The notes beneath the pieces were generated by a model. It had not been told where the DNA came from. It saw only the letters and a program-made list of their open reading frames with translations, and did no database searches. The translations under genes and the position numbers were made by a program. A DNA stretch of 64,000 nucleotides from assembly GCA_965658445.1 (NCBI GenBank), contig CBFHSF010000001.1:62001-126000 (forward strand), in the 5' to 3' direction. Source of the stretch: CBFHSF01 sp965658445 (lineage in GTDB: Bacteria > Bacteroidota > Bacteroidia > Flavobacteriales > Schleiferiaceae). This document shows, piece after piece, positions 26,264-35,023 of this stretch (positions are counted from its first letter, which is position 1; the number at the start of each line of letters is the position of its first letter).

Positions 26264-27598
26264 TCAATCCACCAACAGAGATTTGGTTTTTTGATTCATG
26301 CGCCAATACAAGAAGATGGCAGCAAAGGTCAATCCGGCGGCCAAACCCACCCAAATTCCTACGACGCCCATCTCAAAGTAAAAGCCGAGAAGAGCCGCCA
26401 ATGGAACTGCCAATAGCCAGTAACAGGCAAAGGTTATGTAGGTCGGTGCCTTTACGTCAGACAGCCCTCTAAGTCCTCCCAGGGCCACTACCTGAACTCC
26501 GTCCGAAAGTTGGAAGAAGGTGGTGATGATCAAGAGGTTTGCCGCAATGGCTAAGACTTGGGCATCATCTGTGTACAGTGCCGGTAACGCATGACGTCCT
26601 ACCAAAAAGATAACGCCCGTTATGGCCATAAACACAATGACCATATGCGTCAGAGTTTGCGTCGCTTCGCGCAGGGTTTTGTAGTCTTTCAGACCCAACT
26701 GATTTCCCACTCGAATAGAAGCTGCCGCGGACATCCCAGAGGCCAACATATAGCTAATCGACGCTAACGAAATCGCAATTTGGTGCGCCGCCAAATCCAT
26801 GGGAGAAATCCAACCAATCATAATGGCCGCAAAGGCAAAGGCGCTTACCTCAAAGATGTATTGCAATGCAGTAGGTACGCCAATGGTCAAAAGCTCTACC
26901 GCTGACTTCCACAATATTTTGACTTCACCAAAGAGTTCTCTGTACGGTCTAAAGTGTTTCTTGCCACTGAAGTAAAAGTACATGGCAATGGCCATGAGAA
27001 TTCTCGAAACCAAGGTGGAGTATCCAGCTCCCATCAAACCCATTTCTGGAAAGCCCCATACGCCAAAGATCAAAACGTAGTTGAGACCCACATTCAAAAA
27101 GTTGGCAGCAATACTTACCCGCATGGCGGCTTTTGTGTCGCTCAAACCTTCGGCAAATTGTTTGTAGGTCAAAAAGAACATCAGCGGAATGATACTGAGA
27201 GATATTACCTGTAAATAGGGCAAGCTGAGGTCTACGACTTCGGGGTCTTGTCCCATTTCAGAAATAAACAAAGACAATACATAGATGGCCCCAAACATGA
27301 GAATGGAAGAAACCATATTGACAACCAAACCGTTCTTGAGATATCTCGCGCTCTTTTTGATATTTCCTTCGCCATCGGCATTGGCTACCATGGGAGTCAT
27401 CCCAAAGGCTACACCCATGGAGAATACCAGAGGTACCACGAATAGAGAATTGGAAAGCGAAACCGCCGCCAGTGGAAGCGCTCCCAGCTGACCGACCATG
27501 GCGCTGTCTGCAACTCCTACCATAATGTGCCCCAGGCTACCTAGCATTACCGGATAAGCGAGGGCAAAGTTCTTTTTGTAATGTTCTCTCTTGTTCAT
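26264..27598 (-). CDS. MATE-family efflux transporter
   Basis: 444 residues with twelve hydrophobic segments arranged as two similar halves. MATE features include NSLFVVPLVFSMGVAFGMTP, QYIFEVSAFAFAAIMIG and SGMSAAASIRVGNQLG. It uses a sodium or proton gradient to expel cationic drugs or metabolites; the substrate is unknown. It has an unusually good ribosome-binding site for this window, AAAGGAGGTAACT right before the ATG. Located 23 nt upstream of the glycosyltransferase pair. Confidence 0.92.
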   Translation of the reverse strand: MNKREHYKKNFALAYPVMLGSLGHIMVGVADSAMVGQLGALPLAAVSLSNSLFVVPLVFSMGVAFGMTPMVANADGEGNIKKSARYLKNGLVVNMVSSILMFGAIYVLSLFISEMGQDPEVVDLSLPYLQVISLSIIPLMFFLTYKQFAEGLSDTKAAMRVSIAANFLNVGLNYVLIFGVWGFPEMGLMGAGYSTLVSRILMAIAMYFYFSGKKHFRPYRELFGEVKILWKSAVELLTIGVPTALQYIFEVSAFAFAAIMIGWISPMDLAAHQIAISLASISYMLASGMSAAASIRVGNQLGLKDYKTLREATQTLTHMVIVFMAITGVIFLVGRHALPALYTDDAQVLAIAANLLIITTFFQLSDGVQVVALGGLRGLSDVKAPTYITFACYWLLAVPLAALLGFYFEMGVVGIWVGLAAGLTFAAIFLYWRMNQKTKSLLVD

Positions 27599-27654
27599 AG
27601 TTACCTCCTTTCTCTACTTATTAATCTTTTAAAACCTTTTGTTCGAATAGGGAC

Positions 27655-27688
27655 AAAAAAAATCCCCGTCGCAGAAGACGGGGATTTT
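27655..27688 (-). terminator. Intrinsic terminator for the small acidic-protein gene
   Basis: AATCCCCGTC, loop GCAGAA, GACGGGGATT forms a 10-bp perfect stem. On the minus strand it is followed by a run of eight T. It closes the gene ending at 27692 and separates it from the MATE gene. Confidence 0.92.
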
Positions 27689-27691
27689 GAC

Positions 27692-27925
27692 TTATTTATC
27701 TAAACCTTCATACCGGTCGACTTCTCGCTGGTAAAATTCTTCTGCTAATTCTATGAGGTTGGCGACTTCTGCCGTAGCCTCGTCTTCGTTCTCGCCATCT
27801 AGGTCGTCAAACCACTCGACCTGATCGTCCTCAAGATTGAGAACAAACCTCGGATACTCCGTGTGGATGATGTAAACCGAATCGGGCGTGTCGGTATTAT
27901 CGCCGACTAGAAATTTTGGAATCAT
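27692..27925 (-). CDS. Small conserved acidic protein, 77 aa
   Basis: 77 residues beginning MIPKFLVGDNTDTPDSVYII and containing TEYPRFVLNLEDDQVEWFDD. About 30% of the residues are Asp or Glu. The N-terminal half looks like short beta strands and the C-terminal half like a helix (EVANLIELAEEFYQREVDRY). I recognise this as a small protein found widely in Flavobacteria without assigned function. It has a TACCTTTG box 14 nt upstream and its own strong terminator, so it is likely a single-gene transcript. Confidence 0.85.
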   Translation of the reverse strand: MIPKFLVGDNTDTPDSVYIIHTEYPRFVLNLEDDQVEWFDDLDGENEDEATAEVANLIELAEEFYQREVDRYEGLDK

Positions 27926-27939
27926 TTGAAAAATTTTGC

Positions 27940-27947
27940 CAAAGGTA
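27940..27947 (-). promoter_or_regulatory. -7 box TACCTTTG upstream of the small acidic-protein gene
   Basis: Exact TAnnTTTG match ending 14 nt before the start codon and abutting the end of the Band 7 gene. Confidence 0.45.
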
Positions 27948-27950
27948 GAT

Positions 27951-28871
27951 TTAATTTTCGGTCTTTGGAGGATTTTTCTTGTGCAACTTGGTCATCTCAC
28001 CCGCTGCAGACATAGAAGTTACCAGTTGGGTAAGCATGTCGCTAGCCGCTGATGGCGAGTTGGGCATAAGGATCATATTGGAGTTTGTCTTCTCTCCAAC
28101 TGCTTGTAACGTATCGTAGTGTTGCGTAATTACAATCAAGGCAGAAGCCTCTTGAGGAGCGATTCCCGTGTTGTTGAGAATCTCTACAGAGTCTTCCAAT
28201 CCCTTTGCAATGTTTCTTCTTTGATCCGCGATACCTTGACCTTGAAGCGCTTTACTTTCTGCCTCCGCTTTTGCCTTGGCAACGATTCTAATCTTTTCAG
28301 CTTCTGCTTCAAATTCAGCGGCAACCTTAGTACGCTCTGCGGCATTAATGCGGTTCATTGCATTTTTAACCTCGTGGTCGGGATCGATATCCGTAACCAG
28401 AGCTTTGATAATTCCGTAACCGTAAGAGTTCATCGCTTCGGACAATTCTCTTTTGATGGCAATGGCGATGTCGTCTTTTCTAACGAATACGTCATCCAAC
28501 TTGAGTTTTGGAACTTCTGCACGTACGGTGTCAAAGATGTAAGATGTAATCTGATCGGAGGGATTTTCCAATTTGTAGAAGGCTTCAAAGATGCTCTCTT
28601 TGAGGATCACAAACTGTACAGATACCTTCAGTCCCACAAATACGTCATCCATGGTTTTGGTTTCTACCAAGACATCCAATTGCTGGATTTTAAGAGAAAC
28701 CTTTCCGGCGATGCGATCGATAAAGGGAACTTTGAATTGAAGTCCCGGATGTCTGATGGACTGGAACTTTCCTAGTCTCTCAATAACGACTGCCGTCTGT
28801 TGCTTTACCGTAAATAATGACAGGAATAGGACGAGGACAATGATAACTGCCCAAATAATTGTACTGGCCAT
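27951..28871 (-). CDS. SPFH/Band 7 membrane protein (stomatin/QmcA-like)
   Basis: 306 residues. One N-terminal membrane helix (about 5-22) is followed by the Band 7 domain (KQQTAVVIERLGKFQSIRHP, then GLQFKVPFIDRI) and an alanine/glutamate-rich coiled coil (about 190-240, AERTKVAAEFEAEAEKIRIV). The family forms membrane-associated oligomeric cages and often regulates membrane proteases. Here no NfeD partner gene is adjacent; the upstream neighbour is a sigma-54-type regulator ending 43 nt away. Family firm, partner unknown. Confidence 0.92.
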   Translation of the reverse strand: MASTIIWAVIIVLVLFLSLFTVKQQTAVVIERLGKFQSIRHPGLQFKVPFIDRIAGKVSLKIQQLDVLVETKTMDDVFVGLKVSVQFVILKESIFEAFYKLENPSDQITSYIFDTVRAEVPKLKLDDVFVRKDDIAIAIKRELSEAMNSYGYGIIKALVTDIDPDHEVKNAMNRINAAERTKVAAEFEAEAEKIRIVAKAKAEAESKALQGQGIADQRRNIAKGLEDSVEILNNTGIAPQEASALIVITQHYDTLQAVGEKTNSNMILMPNSPSAASDMLTQLVTSMSAAGEMTKLHKKNPPKTEN

Positions 28872-28914
28872 AGTTTTTTAATGATTTATTAGTTTAGTTA
28901 ATAATATAATAAAA

Positions 28915-30075
28915 TTATCTGACATTTTGTGTGATATCGTCAACTTTTATTACGGGACCACACAAAATATATAATCTTTCCATTACGTTTCTAAATTCTC
29001 TGATGTTCCCCGTCCAAGAGTGTTTTGCCAATTCTTGAATGGCCGCGTCTTCAAAGGTCTTTTCGGCTACTCCGTGTTCTTTTGCAATTTTTGCTGAGAA
29101 AAAGGCGGTCAATTCCGGAATGTCATCTGCGCGTTCGGCGAGACTGGGCACATTGATCAGGATTACACTGAGTCTGTGGTAGAGGTCTTCTCTAAATCGT
29201 CCCTCTTTGATTTCAAGGGCTACGTCTTTGTTGGTTGCTGCGATAACACGGGTGTTAATGTTGATGGCTTTGTCTCCACCTACCGGGGTAATCTGGTTCT
29301 CCTGCAATGCTCTCAAGACTTTGGCTTGCGCCGAAGCACTCATATCACCAATCTCGTCTAAGAAAAGCGTCCCGCCATGGGCCAGTTCAAATTTTCCCTT
29401 GCGGTCTTTTACTGCAGAGGTAAACGCTCCTTTTTTATGACCGAACAATTCACTTTCTATCAACTCAGAGGGAATGGCCGCACAGTTGACCTCAATCATA
29501 GGGGCTTTGGCGCGTTCTGAACGTTCGTGGATTTGATGTGCAATCACTTCCTTTCCCGATCCGTTGGGGCCGGTTATAAAAACTCTAGCATCCGTTGGGG
29601 CCACTTTTTCTATGACGCCACGAATGTTTTCTAGGGCCTCACTGGAACCCACCATTTTATACTGTGTGCTGATTTTCTTTTTCAGCTTTTTGTTCTCCTT
29701 TACCAAACTGCCTTTGTCCAAGGCATGTCTTACCGTTTGAAGCAACCGGTTGAGATCGGGCGGCTTGGAGATGTAATCGAAGGCACCTTTTTTAATACAC
29801 TCTACAGCGGTATCTAAATCGCCATGACCCGAAATCATGACAACTTGGGTGTCTATGGACAATTCAGAAATTTTGTCCAAAACTTCAATGCCGTCCATTC
29901 CAGGCATTTTTATATCACAAAAGACCAAGTCTACACTTTCGCTTTGCAATACGTCCAAGCCGGCCTTTCCGTTTTCGGCCTCGAGGACCTTCCAAGATTT
30001 GTTTTCGTCAGACAAGATGTTTTTAAGGACATTTCTAATGGCCTTCTCGTCTTCTATTAAAAGGATGGTTGCCAT
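28915..30075 (-). CDS. Response regulator with AAA+ sigma-54-interaction-type domain, no C-terminal HTH
   Basis: 386 residues. The receiver domain (1-120) has phospho-acceptor Asp54 (FCDIKMPGMDG). The AAA+ domain covers about 140-375, with Walker A GPNGSGKE, KKGAFTSAVKDRKG and Walker B GGTLFLDEIGDM. The loop that contacts sigma-54 reads GAFTSA where the consensus is GAFTGA. The protein ends shortly after the AAA+ lid (VIKVDDITQNVR), so the usual Fis-type DNA-binding domain is missing. It may act without specific DNA binding or not with sigma-54. Its start overlaps the Ppx gene by 19 nt. No partner kinase is visible nearby. Confidence 0.9.
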   Translation of the reverse strand: MATILLIEDEKAIRNVLKNILSDENKSWKVLEAENGKAGLDVLQSESVDLVFCDIKMPGMDGIEVLDKISELSIDTQVVMISGHGDLDTAVECIKKGAFDYISKPPDLNRLLQTVRHALDKGSLVKENKKLKKKISTQYKMVGSSEALENIRGVIEKVAPTDARVFITGPNGSGKEVIAHQIHERSERAKAPMIEVNCAAIPSELIESELFGHKKGAFTSAVKDRKGKFELAHGGTLFLDEIGDMSASAQAKVLRALQENQITPVGGDKAININTRVIAATNKDVALEIKEGRFREDLYHRLSVILINVPSLAERADDIPELTAFFSAKIAKEHGVAEKTFEDAAIQELAKHSWTGNIREFRNVMERLYILCGPVIKVDDITQNVR

Positions 30076-30989
30076 GGGTTTTTTGGGTTTTGAATTTCAC
30101 TCAGGACACCTTCCTTGAGCGCATAGGCGGAGAGGAGGATGTCACTGATTTCTAATTTTTTAACGAGGTACTCGGTGATGAACAACGACAGGTGAATCAT
30201 CTCTGCTCGCATGGGGATAAGGCCAGGAACCTTGAGTCTTTCTGCGGTGGTAAGGTATTGCATGTCGGTGCTGAGCGCCAACATTTCCTCAACATCTATT
30301 GTGCCATTTTTCTGATGGTCCGTCATCAGAGGACGATGGTGCCGCGCAGCGAGCATGTCATAAATGGTATCGTAACTTCCCGAAGAACCCACCAAAGATT
30401 GTATGGGGTGTTTGGCTTGTAATTCTTGAAGCTTTTGCCCCCAAGATTCTTCCAATAATTGATTAAGCGCCTCAAAGTGTTCGGGACTGGCCGGATCTGT
30501 AAATTCCAGATTTTCTAAAAGCCTTCCCACACCCAGAGGAAAGCTTTCTCCCCAGATGTACTGCTTGTTTTTTACCCATACCAATTCTGTGGAACCTCCT
30601 CCGATATCTACAATCAAACCATCAGAAAAATTAACGGCCTGCTTCACACCTTCGTAGATAAACAAGGCTTCTTGTAGGCCTCCAATGATGTGAACGTTGA
30701 CCCCCAATAAATCAAAGATGTCTTGCGCCAGAGCCCTTCCGTTTTGCGTGGATCTCAATGCCGAGGTTGCAAAGGCATATCCCTTTTCAACTCCGTATTG
30801 TCGGGCGGTTTTAAGGTGCTCACCAACGGCATTGAGGGCTCGTGCTCGTGCTTCATCACCAATGATTTCTGCATTTCCCTTGAGCAGTTTTACGGCAATT
30901 TTTTGGTTGTATAGAATCTCTCCGGAATCCGTCTCAATGATTTTGAGATTAAAGGTATTGGAACCCAGATCAATTACCGCAGTTTTCAT
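30057..30989 (-). CDS. Ppx/GppA-family exopolyphosphatase
   Basis: 310 residues from the ATG at 30989, chosen because MKTAVIDLGSNTFNLKII is the standard start and because it forms an ATGA overlap with the upstream MscS stop. The second phosphate-binding motif is LIVDIGGGSTELVW. The family hydrolyses polyphosphate or the 5'-phosphate of pppGpp; only the N-terminal ASKHA-type catalytic domain is present and the C-terminal HD-like domain of long Ppx enzymes is absent. Overlap on both sides places it in a tightly coupled operon with MscS and the sigma-54-type regulator, which suggests a stress or phosphate response. Confidence 0.9.
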   Translation of the reverse strand: MKTAVIDLGSNTFNLKIIETDSGEILYNQKIAVKLLKGNAEIIGDEARARALNAVGEHLKTARQYGVEKGYAFATSALRSTQNGRALAQDIFDLLGVNVHIIGGLQEALFIYEGVKQAVNFSDGLIVDIGGGSTELVWVKNKQYIWGESFPLGVGRLLENLEFTDPASPEHFEALNQLLEESWGQKLQELQAKHPIQSLVGSSGSYDTIYDMLAARHHRPLMTDHQKNGTIDVEEMLALSTDMQYLTTAERLKVPGLIPMRAEMIHLSLFITEYLVKKLEISDILLSAYALKEGVLSEIQNPKNPWQPSF

Positions 30990-31852
30990 GGTGTATCCGA
31001 GTTGGGGGAGGTATCGGGTTTGTTGGGCCATTGTTTAACCCAAAGGTCCCTTTGTGGGAATGGAATGGTTACACCGCTCTCTCTAAACTTCTGGTCAATG
31101 GCAAATCGGATTTCACTTTTTACCTTTTCTATTCTAAAGAGATAGTGGGAGTAAAACATGACTTGAAAGTCCAAAGAACTGTCGCCAAAATCCCTGAAAA
31201 TTACAATGGGAGCAGGGTCTTTAGCCACCATGTTGTGTTCCTCTACGGCTTCTAAAAGCAATTTTTTGACCAATGCGGTATCCGACCCGTAGGCTACTCC
31301 CACATTTACGTGAAAACGGGTGGCCCTTCTATTTTGTGACCAGTTGATTACGTTTTCATTGATGAGTTTGGAATTGGGTATAACGATGTTGATGTCCTCT
31401 CTAGTTTCAACAATGGTGGTGCGCAAGCGAACCTCTTTAACGCGGCCTACGAGAGTACCTACTTCGATAATATCACCCGCAGAAACACTTCTTTCTACCA
31501 ATAGTACCACCCCAGAAACAAAGTCCTTGAAGGTGTCCTGAAGTCCTAAACCGAGACCTACAAATAACGCGGTAGATCCAAAGAGCAGGGCGGTAATGTT
31601 GATGCCAATGATATCCATGGCAACCGCCAAGGCGATGGTGTACAGGAAATATTTTAGAATTTGAGTAATGGCATAGCCCTTGCCCTCGTCAATGTCGTGC
31701 TTTCGGATTTTACGGGTCAGGTATTTAGAAGCCACCCAAATGATCAATCGGGCACCCGCCCATACCAACAACAATTCAATGATGTCGTTGACCTGGAACT
31801 TTACCTTGTCGTATTCAAATAGGGTGAACTCTAAAATTTCCTTGAGGGTCAT
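30986..31852 (-). CDS. Small mechanosensitive channel (MscS family)
   Basis: 288 residues. N-terminal helices (about 20-110) lead to the MscS pore region (LFVGLGLGLQDTFKDFVSGV) and the beta domain (VGRVKEVRLRTTIVETREDI). It is the short MscS type, unlike the 606-residue channel at 22183. The start overlaps the ABC permease stop by one base (TAATG) and its stop overlaps the Ppx start by four, indicating translational coupling in both directions. Confidence 0.92.
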   Translation of the reverse strand: MTLKEILEFTLFEYDKVKFQVNDIIELLLVWAGARLIIWVASKYLTRKIRKHDIDEGKGYAITQILKYFLYTIALAVAMDIIGINITALLFGSTALFVGLGLGLQDTFKDFVSGVVLLVERSVSAGDIIEVGTLVGRVKEVRLRTTIVETREDINIVIPNSKLINENVINWSQNRRATRFHVNVGVAYGSDTALVKKLLLEAVEEHNMVAKDPAPIVIFRDFGDSSLDFQVMFYSHYLFRIEKVKSEIRFAIDQKFRESGVTIPFPQRDLWVKQWPNKPDTSPNSDTP

Positions 31853-33168
31853 TAACTCTTGTATTTAAGCCATTTGTACAATTCTCTGTAAGATACTTTT
31901 TTACCGTACATCAAAATACCGGTTCGGTAGATTTTTCCGGCTAGCCAAGTCGTCAAAACAAAGCCTCCAATAAGGAGTCCAATGCTCAATGCCAATTCCC
32001 ATGGAGCAACTCCAAAGGGAATGCGAATCATCATAATAATAGGTGATGTCAACGGAATCATAGAGAACCAAAAGGCGATGGGGCCGTCGGGATTTTCTAT
32101 GACGTTGGTCGCAAGAAGTATGGCTAGGATGAGTGGTATGGTAACGGGCAGCATAAATTGCTGGGTGTCCGTTTCGCTGTCTACTGCAGAACCCACGGCG
32201 GCAAACAAAGATCCGTAGAGAAAGAATCCTCCCAAGAAGAATATGAGGAAGGAAGAGAGAATTACGGGAAAGTTTAAGGAGTTTAAGCTGTCCTGAAATT
32301 GCGCAATCTCGGGTACTTCTTGCCCTGTTCCTGCCGTTCTTGCCTCCACCAAAGCAGCAGTGTCCATTTTGTCCTTGAGAATAAAGTGACTGGCTCCTTG
32401 GAAGAGTCCCAAGCTCAGGACCACCCAAATAATGAATTGTAGAATGCCCACAGAACCAATGCCAATGATTTTTCCCATCATCAATTGGAAGGGGCGCACA
32501 GAAGAAATTATCACCTCAATGATGCGGTTGGATTTTTCTTCAATAACCCCTCGCATTACCTGCGCAGAGTAAAGGAAAATAAACAGGTAGATAAAGAATC
32601 CTGCGGCATATCCAGAAACCATTTTGATTTCCGTATTGCTCTCTTGTGCTTTTTCTCCTTCGGTGAGACTAAATTTTTTAATGCTCACGTTGGGCTTTAC
32701 TTGGGCTACCACCTCGGGATTAACTCCCAAATCGAGAAAGAGCTTATTGGAAATTTTCTTTTCCATGAGCTTTGCCAGGTAATTCTCCATGCTCAAGGTG
32801 ACGTTCTTCTTTCCGTACAGCTGTGTGTTTCTCTGTACGTAATCCAAGGCTCCGGTCTCGGAGAGTGGGATGTATAAAAAGGCGTCGTATTCCGATTCTT
32901 CAAAAACCGTTTTCGCCCCTTCAAAATCCAACTCGTCAGGGGGGAAGTAGTTGAGGATATAATTAGACGATCCTTTGTCGTGGTCGAGGATAAAGGCCTC
33001 GTCCAACACCCAAATGCGCTTGGGGCCTTCGGGAAGACTTGCCAAGAGAATGGGGGCAATCATGAGCCCAGCAAAGAGAATAGGGCCAATGATGGTCATG
33101 ACCAAGAAGGATTTTTTCTTGACGCGAGAACTGAATTCTCTTTGTATGATGAGGAGTATTTTGTTCAT
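31852..33168 (-). CDS. ABC-2 type transporter permease (NatB-like)
   Basis: 438 residues. One N-terminal helix, a large extracytoplasmic domain (about 45-190) and a bundle of five or six C-terminal helices (about 190-420) match the NatB/ABC-2 family. IEEKSNRIIEVIISSVRP, the coupling motif of ABC-2 permeases, lies at about 215-232. It pairs with the ATPase encoded 24 nt upstream. NatAB-type exporters move sodium or drugs; the substrate is not predictable here. Confidence 0.88.
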   Translation of the reverse strand: MNKILLIIQREFSSRVKKKSFLVMTIIGPILFAGLMIAPILLASLPEGPKRIWVLDEAFILDHDKGSSNYILNYFPPDELDFEGAKTVFEESEYDAFLYIPLSETGALDYVQRNTQLYGKKNVTLSMENYLAKLMEKKISNKLFLDLGVNPEVVAQVKPNVSIKKFSLTEGEKAQESNTEIKMVSGYAAGFFIYLFIFLYSAQVMRGVIEEKSNRIIEVIISSVRPFQLMMGKIIGIGSVGILQFIIWVVLSLGLFQGASHFILKDKMDTAALVEARTAGTGQEVPEIAQFQDSLNSLNFPVILSSFLIFFLGGFFLYGSLFAAVGSAVDSETDTQQFMLPVTIPLILAILLATNVIENPDGPIAFWFSMIPLTSPIIMMIRIPFGVAPWELALSIGLLIGGFVLTTWLAGKIYRTGILMYGKKVSYRELYKWLKYKS

Positions 33169-33192
33169 TTATCTGAGGTTTTGACCGGTCGA

Positions 33193-34116
33193 TTAATCTT
33201 GAGAAATTCCTTGGACTCTCTGTATAAAGATGTCGTTTACCGAGGGGATTTCTTCTTTAAAATCGTGGATTTCCATTTGCGGCAAAAGGGTTTGAATGAG
33301 CTGATTTGTAGAAATTTCTGGCGTCACCTTTAAGGTGAGAGCCACTTGCCCCTTATGAGTTCTGGAAGATTCCGTGACAATGGTAGAGGGGAGGTCCAAT
33401 GCGTCGGAGGCGGGAATCCCCTTGACCACGTAGCGGTGGGATCTGTAGTCATTTCTGATTTTGTCTACAGAGCCTTCCAACACTTTTTTGGATTTGTTGA
33501 TGAGTGCAATGTGGTCACAAATCTCTTCTACACTTTCCATGCGGTGGGTAGAGAAGATGACGGTGGCGCCATTTTTTCTCAACTCTTGAATTTCCGCCTT
33601 GATCAAATTGGTGTTGATGGGGTCAAATCCAGAAAACGGTTCGTCAAAAATCAATAATTCTGGATCGTGCAGTACAGTAGTGATAAACTGAATTTTCTGA
33701 GCCATCCCCTTGGAGAGCTCTTCAATTTTTTTGTTCCACCAAGGGCCTATTTCAAATTTCTCGAACCAGTACTTGAGTTTGGCCTTGGCTTGAGAATCCG
33801 AAAGTCCCTTGAGTCTTGCCAAGTACATCGCTTGCTCGCCGACCTTCATCTTTTTGTACAAGCCGCGTTCTTCCGGTAGGTAGCCAATGCGGTGAACATC
33901 ACTCGGTTTGAGCGGTTCTCCGTCAAAAAAGATTTCGCCCGTATCTGGAGCCGTTATTTGGTTTAGCAGTCTAATGAATGTGGTTTTCCCCGCCCCGTTG
34001 GGGCCTAAGAGTCCATAGATGGATCCTTTGGGAATTTGGACGGACAGTCCATCAAGGGCTTTGTGACCTTGATATGCCTTAGAGACGTTATTGGCCTCAA
34101 TGGTAGGTTTTTGCAT
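33193..34116 (-). CDS. ABC transporter ATP-binding protein (NatA-like)
   Basis: 307 residues. Walker A GPNGAGKTT (about 38-46), signature LSKGMAQKIQ, Walker B LLIFDEPFSGFD and switch His in IFSTHRM are all present. The C-terminal part after about 215 is the DUF4162-type extension typical of this subfamily. It energises the permease encoded next. First gene of a run of five closely spaced genes ending with the sigma-54-type regulator. Confidence 0.93.
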   Translation of the reverse strand: MQKPTIEANNVSKAYQGHKALDGLSVQIPKGSIYGLLGPNGAGKTTFIRLLNQITAPDTGEIFFDGEPLKPSDVHRIGYLPEERGLYKKMKVGEQAMYLARLKGLSDSQAKAKLKYWFEKFEIGPWWNKKIEELSKGMAQKIQFITTVLHDPELLIFDEPFSGFDPINTNLIKAEIQELRKNGATVIFSTHRMESVEEICDHIALINKSKKVLEGSVDKIRNDYRSHRYVVKGIPASDALDLPSTIVTESSRTHKGQVALTLKVTPEISTNQLIQTLLPQMEIHDFKEEIPSVNDIFIQRVQGISQD

Positions 34117-34234
34117 AGAGTTTATGTGAGCCTTCGTTATACAAGGCTTTAAAATACAAAAACTACCGCTTGTCCACCCAATGATGGCGCGGTTTTACTG
34201 AGAAATTTCCTACGTAATAAAAAAGGGAATCTAC

Positions 34235-34885
34235 CTAGATGTTCTTCAAATCCTCAATGGTCTGAAGGGGATCTTGTGAGTTGAAGACAAAACTTCCGGC
34301 TACCAAAACATCGGCACCGGCCTCAACCAAAGCTTTTGCGTTGGCTGTAGAAACCCCACCGTCAATTTCAATAAGTGTAGAAGCACCTGCCTCGTTGATA
34401 ATCGCCTTGAGTTCTCTCACCTTGTCATAGGTCTTTTCAATAAATTTCTGACCACCAAATCCAGGGTTTACAGACATCAAACACACGAGGTCAATGTCTT
34501 GAATTACGTCTTTGAGAAGAGAAACGGGAGTGTGAGGGTTGAGCGCAACTCCAGCCTTCATGTCGTGGTTTTTGATTTCCTGAAGCGTTCTGTGAAGGTG
34601 AGTAGAAGCTTCGTAGTGAACCGTTAGAATATCAGCGCCCACTTTTTTGAAATCGGCAATGTAGCGCTCGGGCTGAACGATCATCAAGTGAACGTCCATG
34701 GTTTTCTTTGCATGTCTTTTGATGGCGTCAATTACGGGCATTCCAAAAGAAATGTTGGGAACAAATACTCCGTCCATAACGTCAATGTGGAACCAATCCG
34801 CCTGGCTGTTATTGACCATTTCTGAGTCCTTTTGAAGGTTGGCAAAGTCAGCGGCTAGGATGGAAGGTGCAATTTTGTGAGACAT
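34235..34885 (-). CDS. rpe: Ribulose-phosphate 3-epimerase
   Basis: 216 residues, the usual size. IAPSILAADFANLQKD at the N-terminus, HIDVMDGVFVPNISFG with metal-ligand His and Asp, VHLMI, MSVNPGFGGQKFI and EIDGGV are the family signatures of this TIM barrel. It interconverts ribulose-5-phosphate and xylulose-5-phosphate in the pentose phosphate pathway. It follows rpoD beyond a terminator; a TACCTTCG sequence 17 nt upstream (34903-34910) is a near-consensus promoter box. Confidence 0.96.
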   Translation of the reverse strand: MSHKIAPSILAADFANLQKDSEMVNNSQADWFHIDVMDGVFVPNISFGMPVIDAIKRHAKKTMDVHLMIVQPERYIADFKKVGADILTVHYEASTHLHRTLQEIKNHDMKAGVALNPHTPVSLLKDVIQDIDLVCLMSVNPGFGGQKFIEKTYDKVRELKAIINEAGASTLIEIDGGVSTANAKALVEAGADVLVAGSFVFNSQDPLQTIEDLKNI

Positions 34886-34909
34886 GCTAAAAATATTTTT
34901 TGCGAAGGT

Positions 34910-34947
34910 AAAAAAAAGCCCCGTCTCGAAAGCTATCGAAACGGGGC
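34910..34947 (-). terminator. Intrinsic terminator after rpoD
   Basis: On the minus strand GCCCCGTTTCGA and TCGAGACGGGGC pair (one mismatch) around a short loop and are followed by eight T. It lies between rpoD (stop 35024) and rpe (start 34885). Confidence 0.9.
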
Positions 34948-35023
34948 GGTATTGTTTTTTGCGTCATTTAATTTGAAATTCAAATAGAAACGCAATTTTT
35001 GATTTCTGCCTAGAGGCGTATAC

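Noticed and set aside
27640..27660. GTTCGAATAGG resembling a tRNA T-loop
   Set aside because: No acceptor stem or anticodon arm can be formed around it; no other tRNA-like sequence was seen in the window.
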